A stretch of 13,471 nucleotides of DNA from an uncultured Bacteroidota bacterium (GCA_903913355.1 CAIWKU010000332.1:1-13471); one strand, 5' to 3'. Counted from the first letter of the stretch, positions 1 to 6,993 are shown. The notes: generated by a model from the sequence alone, not told the origin. Numbers and translations are program-made.

Positions 1-606
1 AAAATACGACTTTCTTTTCTCCGTCAGCAAATTAAAAAAGCGCCTGGACAGCCTAATCTTTCTTTGGCAGATTTTATTATCCCAAAATCCTTTGGCAAAA
101 AAGATTTTATAGGCGCATTTGCCGTTACCATTCATGGTATTGAGGAACATGTAAAAAAGTTTGAGCAAAACCTGGATGATTATAATAAAATTATGCTACA
201 GGCCCTTGCCGACAGGTTGGCAGAAGCTTTCGCAGAAGCCTTGCACCTGCAAACAAGGAAAGAGTTCTGGGGATATGGTGCAGATGAGCAATTAAGTAAT
301 GAAGAACTCATTAAGGAGCAATATATGGGCATCCGGCCGGCACCAGGATATCCTGCATGCCCTGATCATACAGAAAAATATAAATTATTCGATCTATTAC
401 AAGCTACTGAAACGATTGGCATTGGGTTGACCGAAAGTTTAGCCATGTACCCAGCTTCCTCTGTATGTGGTTGGTATTTTTCCAATCCCCAGAGTCAATA
501 CTTTGGTGTGGGAAAAATTCAGAGAGACCAGCTTGAGGATTATGCAAAACGAAAAAATATGTCTATCGAATTAGCAGAAAGATGGCTAAGTCCTGTTCTT
601 GAATAA
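1..606 (+). CDS. metH: Methionine synthase (cobalamin-dependent), C-terminal part
   Basis: This is the 3' end of a gene that enters from the left. The reading frame is open from base 1, with no stop before 604-606, and the residues before the first TTG (..LRQQIKKAPGQPNLSL..) continue the family alignment, so the TTG at 64 is internal and not a start. The visible 201 residues are the AdoMet-binding reactivation domain of MetH. The hallmark RPAPGYPACPDH motif lies at 334-369, and SLAMYPASSVCGWYFSNP followed by the IQRDQLEDYA segment lies near the end. In the family this domain binds S-adenosylmethionine and reductively remethylates the inactive cob(II)alamin cofactor. The whole enzyme transfers a methyl group from methyltetrahydrofolate to homocysteine in the cytoplasm. 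The homocysteine, folate and B12 domains lie outside the window. The C-terminus ends soon after the last conserved helix, as expected for a complete 3' end. Confidence 0.96.
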   Translation, partial: KIRLSFLRQQIKKAPGQPNLSLADFIIPKSFGKKDFIGAFAVTIHGIEEHVKKFEQNLDDYNKIMLQALADRLAEAFAEALHLQTRKEFWGYGADEQLSNEELIKEQYMGIRPAPGYPACPDHTEKYKLFDLLQATETIGIGLTESLAMYPASSVCGWYFSNPQSQYFGVGKIQRDQLEDYAKRKNMSIELAERWLSPVLE

Positions 607-607
607 C

Positions 608-615
608 TAAATTTG
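608..615 (+). promoter_or_regulatory. Bacteroidota -7 element (TAAATTTG) for the 644 gene
   Basis: TAAATTTG matches the Bacteroidota -7 consensus TAnnTTTG exactly. It sits 28 bases before the ATG at 644 and immediately after the metH stop. No clear TTG/TTTG -33 box is seen at the expected distance, so this rests on the -7 match and position only. It suggests the 644 gene is transcribed separately from metH. Confidence 0.5.
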
Positions 616-643
616 TATAATTATTATCAGAAATAAGAATTGT

Positions 644-1459
644 ATGCGCGCTACGAGGTTAGTTTTTTGTGTGTTAATGATCATCCCTTTCATTACCGTT
701 GCACAGGAACAAAAAAAGAAAAAAGAAAGAAAAGGGGAGTTTTATTTTTCCTGGGGATATAATAAAGAATGGTATACCAATTCAAATGTGAGGGTTAGTC
801 AGCCAGGCTTACATAACAATTATACCCTCAATAATGTGCAATCTCATGATCATCCGGGATGGGATGAAGGAAGCCTCTTAAAAATACCACTCAGCATTCC
901 GCAGTATAATTACCGGGTTGGCTATTTCTTTGATAAAGAGAAGGGACTTGCCTTTGAGATCAATTTTGACCATACCAAACATATACTTACTGATGGTCAG
1001 CAAATGAAATTAACCGGTACGCTCAATGGCAGGTCGGTAGATACTTCCATCAATTTCTCTAAAGCAAATGGTTTTTATTATTACCTGAATAATGGGGCAA
1101 ATTTTTTGCTTTTTAATATTGTAAAAAGATGGCATTGGCTACAAAGCAGTAATAAAAATTTCGTTCTTGATGCACTTGCCAAAGGCGGAGTGGGTCCACT
1201 GATACCCCATGTTGAAAATAGTTTATTTGGCCAGTTAAACGACAAAGGCTTTCAACTTGGTGGTTGGAATATGGGGGTTGAAGGGGCTGTTCGAGCTACT
1301 TTTTATAAGCACCTATATTTAGAGTTTACCAATAAAATAGATTACGCACGATACTCCGGTCTTAAAGTTTACCAGGGCACTGCTACTGAAGCATTTGGTA
1401 CTTATGAAATGGTTCTGAATTTAGGATATACGATTCAGGCAGGTAAAAGGATACACTGA
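644..1459 (+). CDS. Predicted secreted / outer-membrane beta-barrel-like protein
   Basis: This 271-residue protein has a typical signal peptide: a short basic start (MRATR), a hydrophobic core (LVFCVLMIIPFITV) and a likely cut after ..TVA before QEQ. A lysine-rich patch (KKKKERK) follows. The remainder alternates aromatic and polar residues in short strands (FYFSWGYNKEWY, YNYRVGYFFD, LAFEINFDHT, LYLEFTNKIDYARY), and the penultimate segment ..TYEMVLNLGYTIQAG.. resembles a terminal barrel strand. This pattern suggests an outer-membrane barrel or surface-associated protein, but I recognise no named family and assign no function. It has its own predicted promoter after metH and converges with the LOG-family gene, with only 27 bases between the stops. 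The A-rich tract coding for the lysine patch is a possible slippage site, but the frame is intact. Confidence 0.8.
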   Translation: MRATRLVFCVLMIIPFITVAQEQKKKKERKGEFYFSWGYNKEWYTNSNVRVSQPGLHNNYTLNNVQSHDHPGWDEGSLLKIPLSIPQYNYRVGYFFDKEKGLAFEINFDHTKHILTDGQQMKLTGTLNGRSVDTSINFSKANGFYYYLNNGANFLLFNIVKRWHWLQSSNKNFVLDALAKGGVGPLIPHVENSLFGQLNDKGFQLGGWNMGVEGAVRATFYKHLYLEFTNKIDYARYSGLKVYQGTATEAFGTYEMVLNLGYTIQAGKRIH

Positions 1460-1477
1460 TATGGAAACTACTTCAAT

Positions 1478-1497
1478 AAAAGAGCACTATCTTTTTT
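1478..1497. terminator. Weak bidirectional terminator between convergent genes
   Basis: AAAAGA (1478-1483) and TCTTTT (1490-1495) can pair around a 6-base loop. T residues continue to 1497 on the plus strand, and an A run gives T residues on the minus strand. It lies exactly between the convergent stops and overlaps the stop codon of the minus-strand gene. The stem is short and AT-only, so it is a weak candidate. Confidence 0.3.
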
Positions 1498-2218
1498 CTA
1501 ATAACCACCATAATCTTTTCCGGGGTTTAACCGTAAAATGATTGGCGATATATGCCTGAATGTACTGCATGGCTTCATCAATATCGTCGGTTAATAATAA
1601 AAGTTTTTTATCATCGGCAGCGATGGTTTTTTCTTCAACCATCTTATCAAATACCTCTACCAGGGGTTGGAAAAAATCTTTTCCAAAAAGAACAATTGGA
1701 AAATCATTGATCACTTTTGTCTGAGCTAAAGTAATGGTTTCAAAGAATTCATCCATGGTACCAAAACCTCCTGGCATGATAATAAAAGCATATGAATATT
1801 TTACCATCAGTACTTTTCTGGTAAAAAAATAATTGAACGTAAGCCATTTGGTCATATACGGATTGGGGTGTTGCTCATAGGGTAATTTAATATTACACCC
1901 AACCGATGCTCCATCGTTTTCAAAAGCACCCCTGTTGGCTGCTTCCATAATGCCCGGTCCGCCACCTGTCATGGTAGTAAAACCCAGTTCGGCAATACGT
2001 TTCCCGAATTCCCTCGCCACTTTGTAATAATGATGGTCCTCTGTAAACCTGGCCGAGCCAAAAACAGTTATACATGGTCCCATAAAATGAAGGGTCCTGA
2101 ACCCTTTGATAAACTGTGTGAAAACATCCCACGCAAACAGAAATTCGTTCATTCTTGGCTTAGGGCCATCCAGATAAACCGATGCTTTTGCCGGAATAAT
2201 ACGCTTATTATTTTCCAT
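1487..2218 (-). CDS. LOG family protein (TIGR00730-type Rossmann nucleotide hydrolase)
   Basis: This 243-residue cytoplasmic protein carries both signatures of the LOG (Lonely guy) family: GGGPGIMEAAN at residues 85-95 and PGGFGTMDE at 149-157. The conserved arginine-lysine pair of the active site lies between them (FFTRK, R134). Plant and several bacterial members release the base from nucleoside 5'-monophosphates (cytokinin riboside 5'-monophosphate phosphoribohydrolase activity). Bacterial relatives also include nucleotide 5'-monophosphate nucleosidases, so the substrate here cannot be read from sequence. The first 45 residues precede the Rossmann core (..GPCITVFGSAR) and are longer than in the minimal ~190-residue LOGs, which fits the larger bacterial subgroup. 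The basic, tryptophan-containing tail (KPRKRLWWLLEKR) is distinctive. It is divergent from the 2295 gene, with a 76-base shared upstream region. Confidence 0.9.
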   Translation of the reverse strand: MENNKRIIPAKASVYLDGPKPRMNEFLFAWDVFTQFIKGFRTLHFMGPCITVFGSARFTEDHHYYKVAREFGKRIAELGFTTMTGGGPGIMEAANRGAFENDGASVGCNIKLPYEQHPNPYMTKWLTFNYFFTRKVLMVKYSYAFIIMPGGFGTMDEFFETITLAQTKVINDFPIVLFGKDFFQPLVEVFDKMVEEKTIAADDKKLLLLTDDIDEAMQYIQAYIANHFTVKPRKRLWWLLEKR

Positions 2219-2294
2219 AAACTCTTAACTTTCAATATTGAGTTAATTTAGCATAAAATTTGCTGCTATAAACTTAAGATTAACTTAGCTGTTT

Positions 2295-3683
2295 ATGCAA
2301 GTAAAAAACAAATACTTCTTTTTGCTTCTGTTATTGCTTGTACAAATGAGCAATGCCCAGAAAAAAATTAAACTTGAACAAGTAACCTGTTTTTCATCGG
2401 TTGGGCCAATTATGAATTATTGGCAAAACGAACAGGTAAAAACTTCATTTATAAATGACCTTAGGCAGGTGCTTCTAACTAAAGCCTCTCTTATTATCCC
2501 TGATACACTCAAAGTTCCCCCCATTTCAATTGCCAAAAGTTTGCTGGGCTCAGATCATGCAAAGATCTTTTTTACAGATCCCGATACCAGTACGTTACAT
2601 CTATATTTAGATATTTATGAGATAGACCCAATCAGCTTTTTTTCAAAAGTTTATAAGAATTCAAGAGATACGAATCTGGTTAAAAGATCAAGGAGTGTTT
2701 TTGTTCTAGAAGCCTGGCTATTCGATAGTAAGAAAAAGAATTTATTCAACGAATCACTTGATATAAGTGTAATCCCTTCTGAAACATTGGGTATGGGTAA
2801 TTTATTTACCAATAGTCTGCAATACAATATGCTGGCAACGATACCCATCGGGTTTACTGCAATGTTAAAAACCGGTTGGAATATACTATTTGATACAAGC
2901 AGTAATATTCAGCTCGTAGAAATGAAAGTGCCATCGGCTTTTATGGCCGATAATTATATTCAGCCTCTTACTTTACAAAAAGATAAGATTCTTGTAAAAA
3001 CAAAAAAGGATATTAGCACATTTCGATATTTAGATAAAATTGAAATGATCCGAATGGGCGACCTTTTATATGAAGAGCTAAAAACCAAAGGGAAGAGCAG
3101 TCAGAAGTATCCTTTAGATATAGCAAATGCAATAGAAAACGCAAGCAATTCTTCAGCATCTGATTTTGTATTCACCAGTCAGATTTGTCGCGATGTGATC
3201 CGGGATAAGAATTACCTGGTTAAACTTTTCGTACAGGTAAATCCTTATTCCCATCCAGCCAATCCAGATCAAATGTTTACTAATTTTTTGCCTGGAAATT
3301 TACACCTGCTTTTAAATGATAAGGATACAATAGCCAACTTTACAATTGAAAAACGTGTTACTGATATTTCAGGAAAAAAAATATTTCCCGGGAAAGTATC
3401 CAACGGAGTTGATACGAGCTCATTTTTTATTTTAGATAAACAGTCAACCGGCTGGCCTGTTACCTATAATTATGTCGTACTAGGTTTGATAAATAAGCAG
3501 GTTTTTTCTATTCAATGTAGTGGAAGTGATAACAGTATTAAAGAGATCTACCTTAATGAGAAATTAGTTTGCATTGCACAGGGTATATTTAATCCGGAAA
3601 AATTTGTGGTGTTTGACCCTCAATTGGCTCCTGAATTATTAAACCAACTATTGATTATTGCATTTAACCACTTCTTTATTTAA
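2295..3683 (+). CDS. Secreted protein of unknown function (462 aa)
   Basis: I do not recognise this protein. It begins with a clear signal peptide: MQVKNKYF, a leucine-rich core, and a likely cut at SNA|QKK. The mature part of about 440 residues has no further obvious membrane segment and no lipobox. It has two visible parts. The N-terminal half (about 25-230) is rich in short beta-like strands (LHLYLDIYEIDPISFF, SVFVLEAWLFDS). The C-terminal half contains a region (about 280-340, ..SDFVFTSQICRDVIRDKNYLVKLFVQVNPYSHP..) and a strand-rich end. The ATG at 2295 is chosen because it gives the signal peptide. The exodeoxyribonuclease III gene starts only 14 bases after its stop, so the two are probably co-transcribed, although no functional link is evident. 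It is probably periplasmic or surface-exposed and restricted to Bacteroidota, but that is inference. Confidence 0.75.
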   Translation: MQVKNKYFFLLLLLLVQMSNAQKKIKLEQVTCFSSVGPIMNYWQNEQVKTSFINDLRQVLLTKASLIIPDTLKVPPISIAKSLLGSDHAKIFFTDPDTSTLHLYLDIYEIDPISFFSKVYKNSRDTNLVKRSRSVFVLEAWLFDSKKKNLFNESLDISVIPSETLGMGNLFTNSLQYNMLATIPIGFTAMLKTGWNILFDTSSNIQLVEMKVPSAFMADNYIQPLTLQKDKILVKTKKDISTFRYLDKIEMIRMGDLLYEELKTKGKSSQKYPLDIANAIENASNSSASDFVFTSQICRDVIRDKNYLVKLFVQVNPYSHPANPDQMFTNFLPGNLHLLLNDKDTIANFTIEKRVTDISGKKIFPGKVSNGVDTSSFFILDKQSTGWPVTYNYVVLGLINKQVFSIQCSGSDNSIKEIYLNEKLVCIAQGIFNPEKFVVFDPQLAPELLNQLLIIAFNHFFI

Positions 3684-3697
3684 TACAAACCAACTAT

Positions 3698-4468
3698 ATG
3701 CGTATCATCTCTTACAATGTTAATGGTATCCGCTCTGCCATCAATAAAGGGTTTATTGAATGGTTGAAAACGGATCCCGCAGATATCATTTGTTTACAGG
3801 AAACCAAAGCTGTAAAGGAAAATATAGATACTCAGCCTATCGAAGACCTGGGCTACCAGACTTACTGGTTTTCTGCTCAAAAAAAAGGATATAGCGGGGT
3901 AGCTATTTTCACTAAAATAAAACCAGATACTATTGAATATGGGCATAAACTGGAACAGAGCGATTTTGAAGGAAGGGTAATACGAGCCGATTTTGGAAAC
4001 CTTACGCTGATTAATGCCTATTACCCATCCGGAACCAGTGGAGAGGAAAGACAAACTTACAAATACCAATGGCTGGATGAGTTTTTTGATTACTTACAAC
4101 TACTTAGAAAAACCCGGCCGCAACTGGTAGTAGTGGGTGATTATAATATAGCCCATACGCCTATTGATATACACGACCCCAAAGGGAATAAAAACTCTTC
4201 CGGTTTTTTACCTGAAGAAAGAGCCTGGATGGATAAATTTCTTCAAAATGGATGGATAGATACTTTCCGCTCGCTTCATCCGGAAACCACAGGAGCTTAT
4301 TCATGGTGGAGCCAGCGTTTTCCTTCAGTAAGATTACAGAATAAAGGATGGCGGATTGACTATATCTGCATCACAGATACTTTGAAAATGAAACTAAAAG
4401 ACGCCCGCATCTATCCCGATGTTAAACAGAGTGATCATTGTCCTATTTACGCTGAGATAACCCATTAA
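3698..4468 (+). CDS. xth: Exodeoxyribonuclease III (ExoIII/AP endonuclease family)
   Basis: This 256-residue member of the exonuclease-endonuclease-phosphatase fold has the full ExoIII active-site set: N7 (SYNVNGIRSA), the metal ligand E35 (LQETK), Y109 (NAYYPSG), D148 and N150 (VVGDYNIAH), D221 (GWRIDYI) and the terminal SDHCP with D246 and H247. The family cleaves DNA 5' to abasic sites and degrades duplex DNA 3' to 5' in base excision repair. Length is normal for the family. It sits 14 bases after the secreted-protein gene and 41 bases before the DUF4286 gene, all on the same strand, suggesting one transcript. Whether its main activity is exonuclease or AP endonuclease cannot be told from the sequence. 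Confidence 0.96.
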   Translation: MRIISYNVNGIRSAINKGFIEWLKTDPADIICLQETKAVKENIDTQPIEDLGYQTYWFSAQKKGYSGVAIFTKIKPDTIEYGHKLEQSDFEGRVIRADFGNLTLINAYYPSGTSGEERQTYKYQWLDEFFDYLQLLRKTRPQLVVVGDYNIAHTPIDIHDPKGNKNSSGFLPEERAWMDKFLQNGWIDTFRSLHPETTGAYSWWSQRFPSVRLQNKGWRIDYICITDTLKMKLKDARIYPDVKQSDHCPIYAEITH

Positions 4469-4509
4469 GCCCAATAATTGCGGATTGTATAATAAAATAC
4501 GATGAATAC

Positions 4510-4815
4510 ATGTATATCTATAATATTACCACCAAAGTAAGTTGGTCAATTCAGGAAGACTGGGTAAAATGGATGAAAGAAACACATATACCCGAGATCA
4601 TGCAGACGGGTTGTTTTACAGAACATCGCTTTGTTCAGTTATTGGAAACTGATGAATCGGAGGGGCCCACTTACGCAACACAGTTTCATGCCCCCAGCTT
4701 AGAAGATTATAACATGTATCTTTCTCAATTTGCACCCGCCCTTCGCTCAGATGCCATCAAAAAATGGGGCGATCATTTTATTGGTTTTCGATCACTGATG
4801 AAACTTGTGCATTGA
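4510..4815 (+). CDS. DUF4286 family protein
   Basis: This 101-residue protein matches the small DUF4286 family common in Bacteroidota. It begins MYIYNITTKVSWSIQEDWVKWMKETHIPEIMQ.. and continues with a variable middle (ETDESEGPTYATQFHAPSLEDYNMYL) and a tail ending FIGFRSLMKLVH. The ferredoxin-like, dimeric alpha-beta-barrel appearance (WV.WM...HIPE.M.TG.F) recalls small monooxygenase-like folds, but no catalytic function is established for the family as far as I know. There is no signal peptide, so it is probably cytoplasmic. It is likely the last gene of the transcript that includes xth, and the gene-free stretch that follows carries strong inverted repeats. Confidence 0.85.
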   Translation: MYIYNITTKVSWSIQEDWVKWMKETHIPEIMQTGCFTEHRFVQLLETDESEGPTYATQFHAPSLEDYNMYLSQFAPALRSDAIKKWGDHFIGFRSLMKLVH

Positions 4816-4869
4816 GTGTGGAAACTTTAGCAAATTCATTTTGGTAATCATAAATCTTCGTTATATTCC

Positions 4870-4900
4870 GCTGAAACTCGCTAGGGTATTGAATTTCAGC
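4870..4900 (+). repeat. Inverted repeat GCTGAAA...TTTCAGC
   Basis: GCTGAAA (4870-4876) and TTTCAGC (4894-4900) are perfect reverse complements separated by 17 bases. Two more pairs (TC/GA) are possible after one mismatch. It lies 9 bases before the stronger hairpin at 4909-4939 and shares its CTGAAA/TTTCAG core. Confidence 0.6.
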
Positions 4901-4908
4901 TCATATAC

Positions 4909-4939
4909 ACTGAAACCCTTGCCCACAAAGGGTTTCAGT
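4909..4939 (+). repeat. Perfect 12-bp hairpin after the DUF4286 gene
   Basis: ACTGAAACCCTT (4909-4920) and AAGGGTTTCAGT (4928-4939) form a perfect 12-bp stem with a 7-base loop (GCCCACA). It is the strongest secondary structure in the noncoding region. It would act on the transcript coming from xth and DUF4286 as a 3' end or stability element. It lacks the run of T residues expected of an intrinsic terminator, since AAATTGAG follows directly. Confidence 0.75.
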
Positions 4940-5069
4940 AAATTGAGTTGTAAAAACAGGTTAATTTTCATTTTTAAAATCGGCTGAAATCCTTTATACA
5001 TAAGTGTTTTGCAGGAAATAAACGAATTTTAAAAAAAGTAAAATTATTTTTCTGATTGAGAAAAGCGAA

Positions 5070-5077
5070 TAAATTTG
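5070..5077 (+). promoter_or_regulatory. -7 element (TAAATTTG) of the HU gene
   Basis: TAAATTTG matches TAnnTTTG exactly and ends 31 bases before the HU start codon, giving a leader of roughly 25 bases. The DNA upstream is very AT-rich, which often accompanies strongly expressed Bacteroidota genes. No convincing TTG is seen at -33. The leader (CTCTAATTAAAACATTAAAA..) is A-rich and has no Shine-Dalgarno sequence, as is usual in this phylum. Confidence 0.6.
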
Positions 5078-5108
5078 TTGCTCTAATTAAAACATTAAAA
5101 ACACTTCT

Positions 5109-5378
5109 ATGAACAAAGCTGAATTGATTGCTCAGATCGCTGAAGATGCTGGCGTAACAAAAACACAAGCTAATGCTGCCCTGGATTCTTTTGTAGGTGC
5201 AGTTACCAAAACATTAAAAAAAGGTGACAAAGTAACTTTAGTTGGTTTTGGCACTTTTTCTGTGTCTAAACGTGCTGCTCGTACTGGACGTAATCCGCAA
5301 ACTGGTGCTGCCATCAAGATCAAGGCTAAGAAAGTTGCAAAATTCAAAGCCGGTAAAGAATTAAGCGCTAAGCTCTAA
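5109..5378 (+). CDS. hup: HU family DNA-binding protein
   Basis: This is an 89-residue histone-like protein of standard HU length and layout. It has an N-terminal helical dimerisation part (MNKAELIAQIAEDAGVTKTQA..), the GDKVTLVGFGTFSV saddle, the arm with the DNA-intercalating tip GRNPQTG (residues 60-66, P63 at the tip) and a lysine-rich C-terminus (KVAKFKAGKELSAKL). HU dimers bend and compact DNA in the nucleoid. The arm sequence and the absence of a long tail favour HU over an IHF subunit. The gene has its own promoter and is followed after 16 bases by a very strong intrinsic terminator, so it is probably monocistronic and abundantly expressed. Confidence 0.97.
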   Translation: MNKAELIAQIAEDAGVTKTQANAALDSFVGAVTKTLKKGDKVTLVGFGTFSVSKRAARTGRNPQTGAAIKIKAKKVAKFKAGKELSAKL

Positions 5379-5394
5379 TTTTTCAAACAAATCG

Positions 5395-5434
5395 AATAGA
5401 GAAACCCCGCCTTTCGCGGGGTTTCTCTATTTTT
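5395..5434 (+). terminator. Rho-independent terminator of HU
   Basis: Two perfectly complementary 16-base arms (5395-5410 and 5416-5431) with a GC-rich core (ACCCCGC/GCGGGGT) enclose the loop CTTTC, and a short T run to 5434 follows. It is placed just after the HU stop. It is the clearest terminator in the window. Confidence 0.95.
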
Positions 5435-5435
5435 G
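5428..5435 (+). promoter_or_regulatory. Possible -7 element (TATTTTTG) for the THX gene
   Basis: TATTTTTG matches TAnnTTTG and lies 34 bases before the THX ATG, the same spacing as the HU promoter. It physically overlaps the last bases of the HU terminator stem and its T run. No -33 box is visible, because the corresponding position is inside the terminator stem. THX could instead be expressed only by read-through. Confidence 0.4.
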
Positions 5436-5469
5436 TGCTTAGCATTCTTCATTTAAAAAAAAACATATC

Positions 5470-5583
5470 ATGGGCAGAGGTGACAAAAAAACCGCAAAAG
5501 GAAAAAGATTCCAGGGTTCATTCGGCAAAAGCAGACCAGCGAAAGCCGGAAAATCCAAAAAACCTGTGGTGAAAGCTTCCTAG
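5470..5583 (+). CDS. 30S ribosomal protein THX
   Basis: This is a 37-residue, extremely basic protein. It starts MGRGDKKTAKGKRFQGSFGK, and the rest is lysine- and proline-rich (SRPAKAGKSKKPVVKAS). The family signature MG(K/R)GDKKT..GK.F.G..GK.RP is complete. THX (bTHX) is a small 30S subunit protein first known from Thermus, where it sits among the 16S rRNA helices of the head. Short homologues are widespread in Bacteroidota. It is cytoplasmic and ribosome-bound. It lies just after the HU terminator, with a possible own promoter overlapping that terminator, and a second hairpin follows it. The C-terminal extension beyond the ~26-residue core is normal for this phylum. The gene is easily missed because of its size. 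Confidence 0.92.
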   Translation: MGRGDKKTAKGKRFQGSFGKSRPAKAGKSKKPVVKAS

Positions 5584-5614
5584 TTGGATTCTTTTTCTGA
5601 AGGTTACCATATTG

Positions 5615-5655
5615 TAAAAGCAGTACCCCTCCTCGGGTAACTGCTTTTATTTTTT
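5615..5655. terminator. Bidirectional terminator between THX and the aminotransferase
   Basis: TAAAAGCAGT-ACCC (5615-5628) pairs with GGGTAACTGCTTTTA (5635-5649), with one bulged A and loop CTCCTC. Six T residues (5650-5655) follow on the plus strand. On the minus strand the stem includes the TAA stop of the aminotransferase. It is well placed to end both convergent genes, and is strongest in the plus direction. Confidence 0.85.
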
Positions 5656-6942
5656 CTTGCTGGCTAGTTCTTCAATTGCACGGACCAGTTTATCAAGATC
5701 TTGCAATTTGGTATATACATGCGGTGTTATTCGCACACAGGAGATGTTTTCCCAAACAATGCCTACTGTATGTATTTTATAAGTATTAAATAAGGCATTA
5801 TCCAATTCGCCGGGCGTCATTCCATCAATGGTTACTCCGCAAATTGCACAGGAATACTGGGGTTTGAAGGAAGTGTGTATTTTTACATTCGGAATATCTT
5901 TTACTCTACCAGCCCAATAATTTTTCAGATAGCGTATCCGCTCTTCTTTTCGTTTACTGCCAATGGCATTCTGAAAATTAACCGCTTCACCAATTCCCTG
6001 TTCTATCGGAAAGCTTCTTGTACCAAGGGTTTCAAATTTGCGGATATCTTCACTTTTTGGTTTATCGTTACAAACCAGTGGCCATATTTTTTCAATTTTC
6101 TCTTTTTTGATCCATAACATACCACTTCCTATTGGAGCACTCAAAAATTTATGCAGACTTGTTCCGAAATAATCACAGCCTAGATCGGGTATTTTATAAT
6201 CCAGTAACCCAAAAGAATGCGCACCATCTACAATTACTTCGAGCCCATGCTTTTTTGCCATCTGGGTAATCTTTTTCACTGGCATGATCTGTCCAATCCA
6301 GTTGATGATATGCGTTACATGTAAAATTTTGGTTTTGGGCGTAATCGCATTTTCATACGCTGCAACAATCTCTTCGTCATTTTCAATAGGAAATTGAAAG
6401 TTCAATTGTGTATATACGATCCCTTCCCTTTGTACTCGTTGACGCCATGCATTGATCATATTCGGATAATCCTGTTTTGTACCAATTACTTCATCACCGG
6501 CTTTCATATCCAATCCAAAAATGACGGTATTCAGTGATTCCGTTGCATTTCGGTTAACCGCTATTTCCTCCGGGTCACAACCAGCCAGCAAAGCCAGTTT
6601 CTGTCTGAGTGGCTCCCTTCCCTGATCAAGAATCCGCCACATATAATAGGAAGGTCCTTCATTTGACATTCTGTTATATCGTTCTACTGCTTCCTGAACC
6701 ACCCTGGGAGAAGGGCTCACACCTCCATTATTCAATATAATCAGGTTTGAATTGACCGTAAAGGATTGTTGTATCACACTCCAGTAATCCTCATCCATAG
6801 CCGCTGCTTCAGGCGAAAGATGGTTGATTCTTGCCCCAGCCTGTTCCCAGGAAGCTGCATGTAACTGATTAAACAAACTATTAGCAGAAAAGGCACCTGC
6901 TAATAAACCCATTTGCTGTAAAAATTTTCTACGTGGTTCCAC
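5647..6942 (-). CDS. Class V aminotransferase with Tat-like leader
   Basis: This is a 431-residue PLP-dependent enzyme of the class V aminotransferase / cysteine desulfurase fold, closest in style to isopenicillin-N-epimerase-like proteins. Visible active-site features are the NATES phosphate-binding turn (131-135 region), the VDGAH motif with D239 (pairs with the PLP ring nitrogen), the Schiff-base lysine K265 in GTSLHKFLSAP, and a late arginine R404 in VRITPHVY, the usual substrate-carboxylate position. The N-terminus (EPRRKFLQQMGLLAGAFSA) has a twin-arginine RRKFLQ pattern followed by a mild hydrophobic stretch and LHA, suggesting export folded with its cofactor to the periplasm. The substrate is unknown; epimerase, lyase and desulfurase activities are all seen in the superfamily. 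It is divergent from the 7019 gene and convergent with THX. Confidence 0.9.
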   Translation of the reverse strand: MEPRRKFLQQMGLLAGAFSANSLFNQLHAASWEQAGARINHLSPEAAAMDEDYWSVIQQSFTVNSNLIILNNGGVSPSPRVVQEAVERYNRMSNEGPSYYMWRILDQGREPLRQKLALLAGCDPEEIAVNRNATESLNTVIFGLDMKAGDEVIGTKQDYPNMINAWRQRVQREGIVYTQLNFQFPIENDEEIVAAYENAITPKTKILHVTHIINWIGQIMPVKKITQMAKKHGLEVIVDGAHSFGLLDYKIPDLGCDYFGTSLHKFLSAPIGSGMLWIKKEKIEKIWPLVCNDKPKSEDIRKFETLGTRSFPIEQGIGEAVNFQNAIGSKRKEERIRYLKNYWAGRVKDIPNVKIHTSFKPQYSCAICGVTIDGMTPGELDNALFNTYKIHTVGIVWENISCVRITPHVYTKLQDLDKLVRAIEELASKKK

Positions 6943-6993
6943 TTCTTTGATTTTAGGAAGAAAGTTAATGATTCTTCGGATTATTCAGCCGCT

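Larger units (their letters stand above)
4816..5108. other. 293-base noncoding region with a repeat cluster and the HU promoter
   Basis: This is the longest gene-free stretch in the window. Its left half contains the CTGAAA/TTTCAG inverted repeats (listed separately). From about 4993 onwards it is AT-rich leader DNA ending in the predicted HU promoter. A 60-codon open frame at 4805-4987 runs through the repeats, but it has no recognisable protein character and I do not call it a gene. No tRNA or known riboswitch fold was recognised. Confidence 0.6.

Noticed and set aside
2255..2262. AAAATTTG before the 2295 gene as a -7 element
   Set aside because: It misses the first T of TAnnTTTG and there is no properly spaced -33 TTG; the 76-base divergent region must contain promoters but I cannot place them.
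4805..4987. 60-codon plus-strand open frame after the DUF4286 gene
   Set aside because: It overlaps the end of the DUF4286 gene, runs through the inverted repeats and has no recognisable protein character; the hairpins explain the region better.
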